From assembly GCA_963728125.1 (NCBI GenBank), contig CAVSIZ010000013.1, positions 310,001 through 374,000 on the forward strand: a DNA stretch of 64,000 nt. Reading direction: 5' to 3'. The position numbers and the translations under genes are program-made. Positions 16,752 to 25,451 of this stretch are shown piece by piece. The notes below the pieces were generated by a model that saw nothing but the letters and a program-made list of their open reading frames with translations, was not told the DNA's origin and made no database searches. Each line of letters starts with the position of its first letter. The first letter of the stretch is position 1. The DNA is from CAWDCV01 sp963728125 (GTDB lineage: Bacteria > Actinomycetota > Actinomycetes > CAWDCV01).

Positions 16752-19027
16752 GTGGCCGGTGAGGTGCGTTCGACGACGACTGACCTCGAGGCAGCGGAAC
16801 TGAAGCGAGCGCTTTGGGACGCCCGAGAACAGTTGACAGCTACCAAAGACGTCCTCAGCGCCCTTGGTCGCTCTTCCTCGGATGCCGATGCCGTTCTCGA
16901 CACTCTGGTCGCGAGCGCACTTCGGCTCTGTCGGGGCGATGTTGCGCAGATTCATCTCATCCACGGCGATGTCTATCAGCTGGCCGCGTCCTCGGGCCGG
17001 CCCCCGCCTCAGGGGTACCAGGAACACATCTCTCGATACCCGTTCAAGCTCGACCGCGGGTCACTCATCGGTCGAGTTGGGCTCGATGCACCGCGCAACA
17101 GATCCCCGACGTTCTCGCCGACCCGGGCTATATGCGCCATGACGTTCAACGCCTGAGCGGCTTCCGAAGCATCGTGGGAGCGCCGATGCTGTTCGACGGG
17201 GACGTGTTGGGCGTCTTGACGGTCTGGAGGAGTGAGGTCGACCCGTTCGATTCTCGGGCCATCGATCTACTCACCAACTTCGCGACCCAAGCGGCGATCG
17301 GCATCCGAACGGTGGGCCTGGTGCGCGATCTGCATGCCCGAGGCGTGGAGCTTGGGGGAAAGGTCGACCAGCTCGAGGCGCTGGGAGCAATCGGTGCGGC
17401 GGTGAACTCCAGTCTGGATCTCGACGAGGTCCTGTCGATGATCGTCATGCACGCCGTTCAGATGTCGGGCACGGATGGCGGGTCGATCATGGAGTTCGAC
17501 GAAGCGGTCCAGGAGTTTCATGTTCGAGCCGCCTACGGAACGAGCCAGCAGCTCCTGGACGACCTTCGGAACGCCCGTATCGGCCTCGGTAGCACGCTGG
17601 TGGGCAGGGCGGCGACCGAGGGGCGCCCGCTCGTGGTGCCCGACTTAGAGGGTCAGCTGCTCGACGCACATACTGAACGGCTGTATTCCGCCGGTTGGCG
17701 GTCGATCCTCGCGGTACCCATATTGCGCGACGGGCGAATCGTCGGGGTACTGGTCGTCCGGCGCAAGACGGCGGGCGGCTACTCCGCCGACATCATGGAC
17801 GTGTTGGAGACTTTCGCCGGCCAAAGTGCGGTGGCGATTCTCAACGCTCGGCTGTATCGCGAGCTGGAGCTCAAGAGTGCGGAACTCGAGGTGGCCAGCC
17901 GACACAAGTCTGAGTTTCTCGCCAGCATGTCGCATGAGTTACGGACACCGCTCAACGCCGTCATCGGCTTCTCAGAGGTGCTGCTCGAGCGGATGTTCGG
18001 GGACCTCAACGAACGTCAGGAGGAGTACCTCCACGACATTCTGAGTTCCGGCCAACATCTACTCGACCTGCTCAACGACATCCTCGATCTCTCGAAGGTC
18101 GAGGCCGGCCGGATGGAACTCGATCGATCGTTCTTCCCGGTCCAGCAGGCCATCGACTATGGCATTGCGATGGTCCGTGAGCGGGCTGCGCAGCACGACA
18201 TCGACATCGCCTGCGACATCGCCCCGGACGTGGGCGATGTGCATGCGGACGAGCTTCGCTTCCGCCAAGTCCTGCTCAATCTGCTCACCAACGCCGTGAA
18301 GTTCACCCCCGATGGCGGAACCGTCACCATTGGAGCAAGGACGGACGGTGCCGAGGTAACTCTCGCCGTGACGGATACGGGCATCGGCATTGCGCCCGAG
18401 GACCGCGCCCGTATCTTCGAGTCCTTCCAGCAGGGCACTCGCGCCGCACGCCGACAGGAAGGGACGGGGCTGGGTCTCACTTTGTCCCGACGCATCGTCG
18501 ATCTGCATTCCGGCCGAATGTGGCTCGACAGCGAAGTGGGCGTCGGCAGCACGTTTGGATTTGCGGTTCCGGCCGCACCGGCGACATTTCCCGTCCGGAC
18601 ATCGGTGGGACGGTCAACCGGGCGCCCAGCGATCCTGGTCGTCGAGGACGATCCACACTCGCTGGACCTGCTGATGCTCTATCTCGACGGCCTCGACATG
18701 GACATCGTGGGTACCACGACGGGAGAGGAGGGGTTGGCCGTCATTCGCGAACTCCTTCCACGCGCCGTCATTCTCGACCTGCGATTGCCGGGAATGGACG
18801 GATGGGAGTTGCTACGCACAATTCGCGGCGATCCTGGCCTCGCAGATGTACCTGTGATCGTGGTGTCGGTCGTCGATGACAGACCCAGGGGTCTCGCTCT
18901 CGGAGCCGCGGTCTACCTCGTCAAGCCAGTGACCCGCGATGAGATCCTGACGGCGCTCGAGACCGTCCATGCAACACCGCTCGCGCAGACTGCTTCATCT
19001 GCGAAACCGCGACCGGACGTGTCATGA
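16752..19027 (+). pseudogene. Hybrid sensor histidine kinase (GAF-GAF-HisKA-HATPase-REC), frameshifted
   Basis: Reading from GTG 16752, the first frame encodes the N-terminus and first half of a GAF domain up to LIGRVGLD; the protein resumes in another frame at AQQIPDVLADPGY. A loss of one base near 17086-17096 explains it. The restored product of about 758 residues has two GAF domains, HisKA with phospho-accepting histidine in SMSHELRTPLN, HATPase motifs LLTNAVKFTPDGG, DTGIGI and GTGLGL, and a C-terminal receiver (VVEDD, LDLRLPGMDGW, lysine in YLVKPV). It is cytoplasmic, with no membrane segments, so it senses a soluble ligand or redox/light state through GAF. It heads an operon with two response regulators and an ATP-grasp ligase; the next gene overlaps its stop (ATGA). 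Confidence 0.85.
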
Positions 19028-19410
19028 ATGCCACCCGAGTACTCGTCGTCGAGGACAACGAGCGCAATTTGAAACTCGTTCGCGACGTGTTGCAGTACGC
19101 CGGTTACGAGATCATCGAAGCCAGCACCGGGGAGGAAGGCGTCGAGCTGGCGCAGTCCCGATCGCCGGACGTGATTCTCATGGACCTTCAGCTTCCCGAC
19201 ATCGATGGCATGGAAGCACTGCGACGCATTCGGAAGAGTCCCGTCACGGCAGATGTCCCGGTGGTCGCTGTGACCGCGTTCGCGATGCAGGACGACCGCG
19301 CCCGCGTCTTCGATGCGGGTTTCGACGGCTACCTGGAGAAACCACTCAGCGTGCGAGAGCTGCCTGCCCAGGTACAGCAGTTCCTCACAGCCAGAAGGTC
19401 GCCCCCATGA
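19024..19410 (+). CDS. Single-domain response regulator (DivK/CheY-like)
   Basis: A 128-residue stand-alone receiver: acidic pair VVEDNERN, phospho-acceptor aspartate in ILMDLQLPDIDG (about residue 55), switch threonine in VVAVTAFAM and lysine in YLEKPL. It has no output domain, so it presumably relays phosphate or modulates a partner, such as the hybrid kinase upstream. Start and stop overlap both neighbours by four bases (ATGA at each junction), which implies co-translation in a fixed ratio. Confidence 0.93.
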   Translation: MNATRVLVVEDNERNLKLVRDVLQYAGYEIIEASTGEEGVELAQSRSPDVILMDLQLPDIDGMEALRRIRKSPVTADVPVVAVTAFAMQDDRARVFDAGFDGYLEKPLSVRELPAQVQQFLTARRSPP

Positions 19411-20534
19411 GCGACGCAGGTACCGTCCTCATCGTCGACGATCTACCGCAAAACGTTCGACTGCTCGAAGCGGTGCTGAATCCGCACGGCTACCGCACGA
19501 TCGCCGCTGGCTCTGGTGAGGAAGCCCTGGCGCTGCTGGCTGTCGAAACGCCCGATCTCGTTCTCCTCGACATCGTGATGCCGGGAATCGATGGCTACCA
19601 GGTCTGTCGCCAGATCAGGGAAGATTCGTCTACCGCGTTCCTGCCGATCGTCATGATCACAGCAAGCGGAAACCAGGAGAAGCTGCACGCCATCGAAGCC
19701 GGCGCGGACGACTTCGTGACGAAACCCTTCGTTCACACCGAACTTCTCGCGCGCGTCCGTTCGCTGGTTCGGATCAGTCGGTATCAGCGCACCATTCAGC
19801 AGCAAGCCCTGGAGCTCAGCGCCTGGAACACCGAGCTCGAGCGACGGGTACAGAACCAGGTGGCCGAGCTCCAACGCGTCGGACGGCTTCGGCGATTCCT
19901 CTCACCACAGCTCGCAGACCTCGTGATGAATTCGGGGAACGAGACCTTCTTGAACAGCCATCGGCGAGAGATCGTCGTCGTGTTCTGCGATCTCCGGCGC
20001 TTCACGTCGTTCGCCGAGTCGAGCGAGCCCGAGGAGGTCATGGGCGTGCTCAGCGACTACCACGAGGCCCTCGGAGAGCTGATCTTTCAGTTCGAAGGAA
20101 CGCTCGAGCGATTCACCGGGGACGGCCTGATGGTGTTCTTCAATGATCCGATCCCCTGCGAGGACGCCCCCCATCGGGCGATTCGAATGGCCGTCGCCAT
20201 GCGAGAGCGCATTCTCGACCTGGCTTCCGGGTGGACGCGTCGCGGTCACGATCTCGGGTTCGGTGCCGGCATCGCCCAGGGCTACGCCACTCTCGGCCGG
20301 ATTGGATTCGAAGGGCGCTTCGACTACGCCGCTATCGGCACCGTCACCAACCTCGCCGCGCGATTGTGTGCCGAAGCAGTCGATGGCCAGATTCTGGTGT
20401 CGCAGCGCGTGCTCGCCGGCTCGGAGGACATCGCCGTTACCGACTCATTGGGCGAGCTCATGCTCCGTGGGTTCGCCCGCGGCGTTCGCGCCTTCAACGT
20501 CACCGGCTTGAGGGCGGCCGGGGTGACGACGTGA
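19407..20534 (+). CDS. Response regulator with class III adenylate/guanylate cyclase output
   Basis: A 375-residue protein: receiver at 1-120 (VLIVDDLPQN, LLDIVMPGIDG acceptor aspartate, TKPF lysine), a coiled coil at about 130-165, and a class III nucleotidyl cyclase at 180-360. Metal-binding aspartates are in VVFCDLRRFTSF and RFTGDGLMVFF; the transition-state asparagine/arginine pair is in TNLAARLC. Where canonical adenylate cyclases have aspartate (IGDAVN) this one reads IGTVTN, a threonine as in class IIIb enzymes, so cAMP is the likelier product. Phosphorylation of the receiver would control a second messenger. ATG 19407 and the stop overlap both flanking genes by four bases. Confidence 0.92.
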   Translation: MSDAGTVLIVDDLPQNVRLLEAVLNPHGYRTIAAGSGEEALALLAVETPDLVLLDIVMPGIDGYQVCRQIREDSSTAFLPIVMITASGNQEKLHAIEAGADDFVTKPFVHTELLARVRSLVRISRYQRTIQQQALELSAWNTELERRVQNQVAELQRVGRLRRFLSPQLADLVMNSGNETFLNSHRREIVVVFCDLRRFTSFAESSEPEEVMGVLSDYHEALGELIFQFEGTLERFTGDGLMVFFNDPIPCEDAPHRAIRMAVAMRERILDLASGWTRRGHDLGFGAGIAQGYATLGRIGFEGRFDYAAIGTVTNLAARLCAEAVDGQILVSQRVLAGSEDIAVTDSLGELMLRGFARGVRAFNVTGLRAAGVTT

Positions 20535-22102
20535 TTCTCCAGCGCGACGAGGACGTCACCTCGCTGGTCGAGCTCGACGACGCCGAGCGGTACGAGCGGT
20601 TCGACCGGCTACAGCAACGGATGAGCGATGTGTGGGCACAGATGGGACGCCACACCCGGGGCGAGTCCGTGGTCGTCATTCCTTCGGTCGACCTCCCGGG
20701 GGACAGCGCCGGCTCCCTCACTCAGGCGTTCGAGGAGCGCTTTCTCTTCCTGCTGTTGTTGCTGCGCCAACCCAAGCTGCGGCTGATCTACGTCACATCC
20801 ATGCCGGTTCTGCCTGCGATCACCGAGTACTACCTGGCATTGCTTCCCGGGGTCATTCCGAGTCATGCCTGGCGTCGGTTGTCGATGGTGTCGATCGGCG
20901 ACTCGTCGGCGCGGCCGTTGAGCCAGAAGTTGCTCGAGCGACCACGCCTGTTGCGACGCATCGGTGAACTCATCCCTGATCGATCGAGGTCACACCTCGT
21001 GCCGTACAACACCACATCGCTCGAGCGGGATCTTGCGCTAGCGCTCGGAATTCCGATGTACGGAGCCGATCCAAGGCTGTTCGCGTTCGGTACCAAGACC
21101 GGATGTCGACGCTTGTTCGCGGAGGAGGGCGTCCCTCATCCCGTAGGTGTGGAGGACCTGCACACCGAGGACGATCTCATCGCCGCTGCACGGCAGATCC
21201 GCGCCCGGCGGCCGTCCACGAGCGCGGCCATCGTCAAGCTCAACGAAGGTATTTCCGGTCGAGGCAACGCGCTGCTCGCTCTCGACAGGTTGCCCGATCC
21301 GGGAACTGCCGAGGAACACGACGAGATGGCCCAGCGGCTGCGCGGCATGCAGTTCGAGGATCCTGACACCAGCTATGAGGCGTTCATGACCACGCTCAGC
21401 GAGCAGGGCGGCATCATCGAAGAGCGCATTTCTGGGGCACAGCTGCGGAGCCCGAGTGTTCAACTACGCGTGACTCCAGCGGGAGACGTGGAACTGCTCT
21501 CGACCCACGATCAGTTGCTCGGCGGGCCGAGTGGCCAGAGCTATCTCGGGTGTCGCTGTCCGGCCGATTACGGCTACGCCCCCGCGATCACCGCCCTGGC
21601 GGCGAAGATCGGTGCTCGGCTGGCGCGGGAAGGGGTGTTGGGGCGATTCGCGCTCGACTTCGTCGTCGTCCAGAACGAAGCGGGGGATTGGACGCCCTAT
21701 GCGATCGAAGTCAATCTCCGCAAGGGTGGCACGACCCACCCCTTCCTGACGCTGCAGTTCCTGACCGACGGTCGGTATGACCCGGTGACGGGGCTGTTCC
21801 TCACTCCCAGCGGCCGCGAGAAGCACCTGGTTGCGACCGATCACCTGGAATCCCCGCTCTTACGCGGCCTCAGCGTCGAGGACCTGTTCGACATCGTCGC
21901 CACGCACGATCTTCACTTCGACCAGTCGCGGCAGGTGGGGGTGGTTTTCCACATGATCAGCTGCCTCACCGAACACGGCCGGGTCGGTCTCACCGCAGTG
22001 GGAGACACTCCGGCCGAGGCGGAGACGATTCGCCGCCGCGCCGAACGGGTTCTCCATACCGAGGCGCGAGCTGCGCTGGATGAAAGGCTGCTCGTGCTTT
22101 GA
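20531..22102 (+). CDS. ATP-grasp ligase, PGM1-related (pre-ATP-grasp plus ATP-grasp)
   Basis: A 523-residue protein resembling peptide ligases of the pheganomycin PGM1 type. The N-terminal 200 residues form a pre-ATP-grasp domain (PSVDLPG, LRLIYVTSMPV, PYNTTSLERDLALALG). The ATP-grasp region shows the P-loop-like AIVKLNEGISGRGNALL, EERISG and the metal-binding ALDFVVV plus IEVNLRKGGTTHPF. A C-terminal domain ends THDLHFDQSRQVGVVFHM. Such enzymes join a carboxylate to an amine at the cost of ATP, usually making short peptides or amides. GTG 20531 overlaps the cyclase stop, tying it to the signalling operon. Substrates and product are unknown; no resistance or export gene is adjacent. Confidence 0.85.
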   Translation: MILQRDEDVTSLVELDDAERYERFDRLQQRMSDVWAQMGRHTRGESVVVIPSVDLPGDSAGSLTQAFEERFLFLLLLLRQPKLRLIYVTSMPVLPAITEYYLALLPGVIPSHAWRRLSMVSIGDSSARPLSQKLLERPRLLRRIGELIPDRSRSHLVPYNTTSLERDLALALGIPMYGADPRLFAFGTKTGCRRLFAEEGVPHPVGVEDLHTEDDLIAAARQIRARRPSTSAAIVKLNEGISGRGNALLALDRLPDPGTAEEHDEMAQRLRGMQFEDPDTSYEAFMTTLSEQGGIIEERISGAQLRSPSVQLRVTPAGDVELLSTHDQLLGGPSGQSYLGCRCPADYGYAPAITALAAKIGARLAREGVLGRFALDFVVVQNEAGDWTPYAIEVNLRKGGTTHPFLTLQFLTDGRYDPVTGLFLTPSGREKHLVATDHLESPLLRGLSVEDLFDIVATHDLHFDQSRQVGVVFHMISCLTEHGRVGLTAVGDTPAEAETIRRRAERVLHTEARAALDERLLVL

Positions 22103-22119
22103 GGCCGGCGGCTTCACCG

Positions 22120-22887
22120 TCAGTGGGCGGTCCACCCGCCGTCGATCGGGATGGACGCTCCGGTCATGAAGGAGGCCGCGGGTGAGCACAGATACGCCGC
22201 GAGCTCCGCGACCTCGGTGGGCTCGACCAGTCGCTTGAGCGCGGACCGTTCCAGCAGGATCCGCTCGATCACATCCGCTTCGGGGATGCCGTGAACCTGC
22301 GCCTGCGCCGCGATCTGGCTCTCGACCAGTGGCGTGCGCACGTAACCGGGATCGATGCAGTTGGACGTCACCCCGTGCTCGGCGCCCTCCAGCGCGACGA
22401 CCTTGGACAGGCCCTCGAGGCCGTGCTTCGCACTGACGTATGCCGCCTTGTATGCCGACGCCCGGAGCCCGTGCACCGAAGAGATATTGATGACGCGTCC
22501 CCAACCGCGGGCGTACATCGCTGGCAGAGCGGCGCGAATCAACAGGAAGGGCGCCTCGAGCATGATGCGCAGGATGAGCGAGAACCGTTCTGGCGGGAAC
22601 TGTTCGATCGGTGCCACGTGTTGCAGGCCGGCGTTGTTCACCAGAATGTCGACATCGAGAGCGAGCTCGGCCACGGCGTCGATGTCTGACAGGTCGAGAA
22701 CGATCGGCTCACCGCCGACCTCGTGCGCTACCGATGCCGCCCGGCGTTCGTCGATGTCCAGCACGATGACGGCAGCTTGCGCTGCGGCCAGGCGCATCGC
22801 ACATGCCCGTCCGATGCCGCTCCCCGCTCCCGTGACGAGCGCTCGGCGACCGGCGAGGTCGAGAGTGGGTGCTATCACCAGTCCCAT
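22120..22887 (-). CDS. 3-hydroxybutyrate dehydrogenase (SDR family)
   Basis: A 255-residue short-chain dehydrogenase. Cofactor motif TGAGSGIGRACA is near residue 20, NNAG near 90, and the active site SSVHGLRASAYKAAYVSAKHG supplies the catalytic serine, tyrosine and lysine. VNNAGLQHVAPIEQFP and IDPGYVRTPLVESQI are characteristic of NAD-dependent D-3-hydroxybutyrate dehydrogenase, which interconverts 3-hydroxybutyrate and acetoacetate. It is converging with the PGM1-like gene (17 bp apart) and lies downstream of the broken HpcH-like gene and fadJ on the same strand, consistent with a beta-oxidation/ketone-body locus. Confidence 0.88.
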   Translation of the reverse strand: MGLVIAPTLDLAGRRALVTGAGSGIGRACAMRLAAAQAAVIVLDIDERRAASVAHEVGGEPIVLDLSDIDAVAELALDVDILVNNAGLQHVAPIEQFPPERFSLILRIMLEAPFLLIRAALPAMYARGWGRVINISSVHGLRASAYKAAYVSAKHGLEGLSKVVALEGAEHGVTSNCIDPGYVRTPLVESQIAAQAQVHGIPEADVIERILLERSALKRLVEPTEVAELAAYLCSPAASFMTGASIPIDGGWTAH

Positions 22888-22911
22888 CCTGCCCGGTCAC
22901 GGGTGCTCGCC

Positions 22912-23365
22912 TCACGCCAGCTGCAGTGCGCGCTCGGGGGCCCGAAGGGCGGCGACCAGCTCCTCCCGCTCAGTGCAGACGGGTCAAGCCGGCCACGCCG
23001 AACGGCACGTGCTCCACATCCGCGCGTACCCGGTCGACCGTTCCGTCGAGGAGTGCTTCAAACAGCTGCGACGAGGCGCGGGCGATGCGCAGGTCGCTGA
23101 GCTGACGTAGATGCGGCTGAGCGGTCGGGCAGCAAGGCCGGCCGCGGCCGCGACGGCTGGCAGGGTTTCAATGAGGATGCCGACACCGCAGCGGCCGTTC
23201 ACGAGGTCGAGCGTGCGATCGACCTGCTCGACCGTCGCGACCATCGGCAGCAGCACTTCATCGGCCCCCCGAGCGACGGCGTCCTCGACCTCGCCGGCCG
23301 CCCACGGACCATGGGCGTTGAGGCGGCAGAGCACTCGTCCCACCGTGGCGTGACGGACCCTGCTC
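22912..23365 (-). pseudogene. HpcH/HpaI aldolase/citrate lyase-like gene, fragmentary and frameshifted
   Basis: The minus strand encodes LCRLNAHGPWAAGEVEDAV, GADEVLLPMVATVEQV, GVGILIETLPAVAA and LSRIYV, clear HpcH/HpaI family blocks with the metal-binding glutamates. At about 23100-23103 the frame shifts to LSDLRIARASSQLFEALL and continues to GVAGLTRLH; near 22973 it shifts again to EREELVAALRAPERALQLA and stops. The 5' side overlaps the end of fadJ (TGAG), and only about 145 residues are recoverable against roughly 250-300 in the family. It may be a short, damaged family member or two sequencing errors in a short gene. Confidence 0.6.
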
Positions 23366-25451
23366 AGGTCCGCCGGAAGTGGGGCGCGACGCTGGCCAGT
23401 CCTGGCGGCAAGAAGCGCCGGCCGGTGGCCCGTTCCGAGACCCCGGTGCGGTCGAGGTAGGGCGTGATGCCGCCGAGGTGGAACGGCCACCCGGCACCCA
23501 GGAGCAGGCAGAGGTCGACGTCCTGCGGCGCCGCGACGACGCCCTCGTCGAGCATCAGTCGGATCTCCCGTGCCAGTGCGACCAGCGCACGCTCGCGTAC
23601 CTCGTCAGGACGTGACGGCCGGTCGCCCTGCTCGAACAGCGCCGTAACGTCCGGGTCGACCCGTTGACCGTTGTCCCAGCTGTAGATCCCCGACTTCCCG
23701 GCTGCAACCAGCCGGCGCAGGTTGTCGGACACGGCGAAGCGATCCGGAAAGGCCTCGTGCAGCGTCTCCGCGGTGTGCAGCGCAATTGCGGGTCCGACGA
23801 GTTGCAGCAGCACGAACGGCGCCATGGGCAACCCGAGCGGAGCTAGTGCCTCGTCGGCCACCTCGATCGGCGTTCCCTCGTCGACCGCCGCGGTCACTTC
23901 GCCGAGGAAGCGAGTCAGGAGACGGTTGACCACGAACGCGGGGGCGTCCGTGACGAGGACACACGATTTCTTCAGCGTCGCCCCGACAGAGAAGGCCGTG
24001 GCCAGGGTCGCGTCGTCGGTGTGTTCCGCCCGTACCACCTCGAGCAAGGGCATCACCGCGACCGGGTTGAAGAAGTGCATCCCGACGACGCGTTCGGGAT
24101 GCTGCAGCGACGCCGACATTTCGCTGACGGATAGCGACGACGTATTGGTCGCGAGCACAGCGGTCGGTGCGATGACCTGCTCAAGCTCGGCGAACACCTG
24201 CTGCTTGACCTTCATCTCCTCGAAGACCGCCTCGATCACCAGGTCGGCATCGGCCAGCGTGTCCGTGGACACCGATCCCGACACCTGCGCAGTCAGTCGG
24301 CGCGCCGTGTCAGGCGAGATGCGGCCCCGCCGACGCAGCTTGTCGATCTCTGCGTGCACCCACCCCACGCCCTTGTCCACGCGGGCTTGATCGAGGTCGG
24401 TCAGGACGACCGGCACGTCGAGGCGACGCACGAACAGCAACCCCAGCTGCGAGGCCATGAGGCCCGCTCCGACGATGCCGACCTTGGTGATCGTCTTGGC
24501 CAGCGACTTGTCCGGGGCGCCAGCCGGCCGCTTGGCGCGCTTCTGCACCAGGTCGAAGGCGTACAGGCCGCTGCGTAGCTCATCGCCGAGAATCAGGTCG
24601 GCGAGCGCGTCGTCCTCGGCGGCGAAGCCTTCGTCGCGGTTTCGGCTGCGGGCTCGATCGAGCAGCTCGAGCGCGCGGTATGGCGCGGGAGCCGCGCCGT
24701 GCACCTTAGCGTCGGCGGCTGCGCGTCCACGCGCGATCGCGGTGTCCCACGCATCACCGCGATCGATGGTCGGCCGCTCGACGTTGACCTCACCGCGCAG
24801 GACGCGGGCCGTCCACAGCAGGGATTGCGCGAGGAAGTCCGCCGGCTCGAACATCGCGTCGGCGAGGCCGAGCTCGTACGCCTGCGGACCGGTGAGCTGC
24901 GTGTTGTTGGCGAGCGCGTTCTCCACGATCACCGTGACCGCGCGGTCGGGACCCACGAGATTCGGCAGCAGCTGCGTGGCCCCCCAGCCCGGGACGAGTC
25001 CGAGGAAGACCTCGGGCAGCGAGATCGCGCGGACAGATGTCGAGATGGTGCGGTAGGTGCAGTGCAGCGCCACCTCGAGCCCGCCACCCATGGCCGCACC
25101 GTTCACGTACGCGAACGTCGGGACCCGTAGCTCGCCGAGGCGCCGGAACACAGCGTGCCCGGTGCGACCAACCACCAGCGCCTCGTCGCGACTGGTGATG
25201 CGCGGAACCACCGACAGGTCAGCGCCCACCGCGAAGATGTAGGGCTTCCCCGTGATGCCGACGGCGACAACGTCGTCGTCGATGCTCTCGATCGCTGCAT
25301 CGAGCGCGGCCAGTCCGGCCGGCCCGAGGGTGCTCGGCCGGGTGTGGTCGCGACCATTGTCGAGCGTCAGCAAGGCTGCCCGACCAGCCTGGAGCGGGAG
25401 GTCGACGTACCGTACGCGCGTCGATGTGACGACCTCGTCCGGGAACGCCAT
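23364..25451 (-). CDS. fadJ: Fatty-acid oxidation complex alpha subunit (enoyl-CoA hydratase/3-hydroxyacyl-CoA dehydrogenase)
   Basis: A 695-residue bifunctional beta-oxidation enzyme. The N-terminal crotonase domain (to about 300) has the oxyanion segment YVNGAAMGGGLEVALHC and SLPEVFLGLVPGWGATQ. The dehydrogenase domain begins at KVGIVGAGLMASQL (NAD loop) and includes VFEEMKVKQQVFAELE, HFFNPVAVMPLLEVV (catalytic histidine) and the 3HCDH C-terminal domain with IGVP-like EVADEALAPLGLPMAPF. ATG 25451 shares one base with the stop of fadA (TGATG), so the pair is coupled. Together they run hydration, dehydrogenation and thiolysis of acyl-CoA. Confidence 0.95.
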   Translation of the reverse strand: MAFPDEVVTSTRVRYVDLPLQAGRAALLTLDNGRDHTRPSTLGPAGLAALDAAIESIDDDVVAVGITGKPYIFAVGADLSVVPRITSRDEALVVGRTGHAVFRRLGELRVPTFAYVNGAAMGGGLEVALHCTYRTISTSVRAISLPEVFLGLVPGWGATQLLPNLVGPDRAVTVIVENALANNTQLTGPQAYELGLADAMFEPADFLAQSLLWTARVLRGEVNVERPTIDRGDAWDTAIARGRAAADAKVHGAAPAPYRALELLDRARSRNRDEGFAAEDDALADLILGDELRSGLYAFDLVQKRAKRPAGAPDKSLAKTITKVGIVGAGLMASQLGLLFVRRLDVPVVLTDLDQARVDKGVGWVHAEIDKLRRRGRISPDTARRLTAQVSGSVSTDTLADADLVIEAVFEEMKVKQQVFAELEQVIAPTAVLATNTSSLSVSEMSASLQHPERVVGMHFFNPVAVMPLLEVVRAEHTDDATLATAFSVGATLKKSCVLVTDAPAFVVNRLLTRFLGEVTAAVDEGTPIEVADEALAPLGLPMAPFVLLQLVGPAIALHTAETLHEAFPDRFAVSDNLRRLVAAGKSGIYSWDNGQRVDPDVTALFEQGDRPSRPDEVRERALVALAREIRLMLDEGVVAAPQDVDLCLLLGAGWPFHLGGITPYLDRTGVSERATGRRFLPPGLASVAPHFRRT

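Noticed and set aside
17080..17110. Programmed ribosomal frameshift in the hybrid kinase
   Set aside because: No slippery heptamer or downstream pseudoknot is evident, and similar small shifts affect unrelated genes in the window, so error or mutation is simpler.
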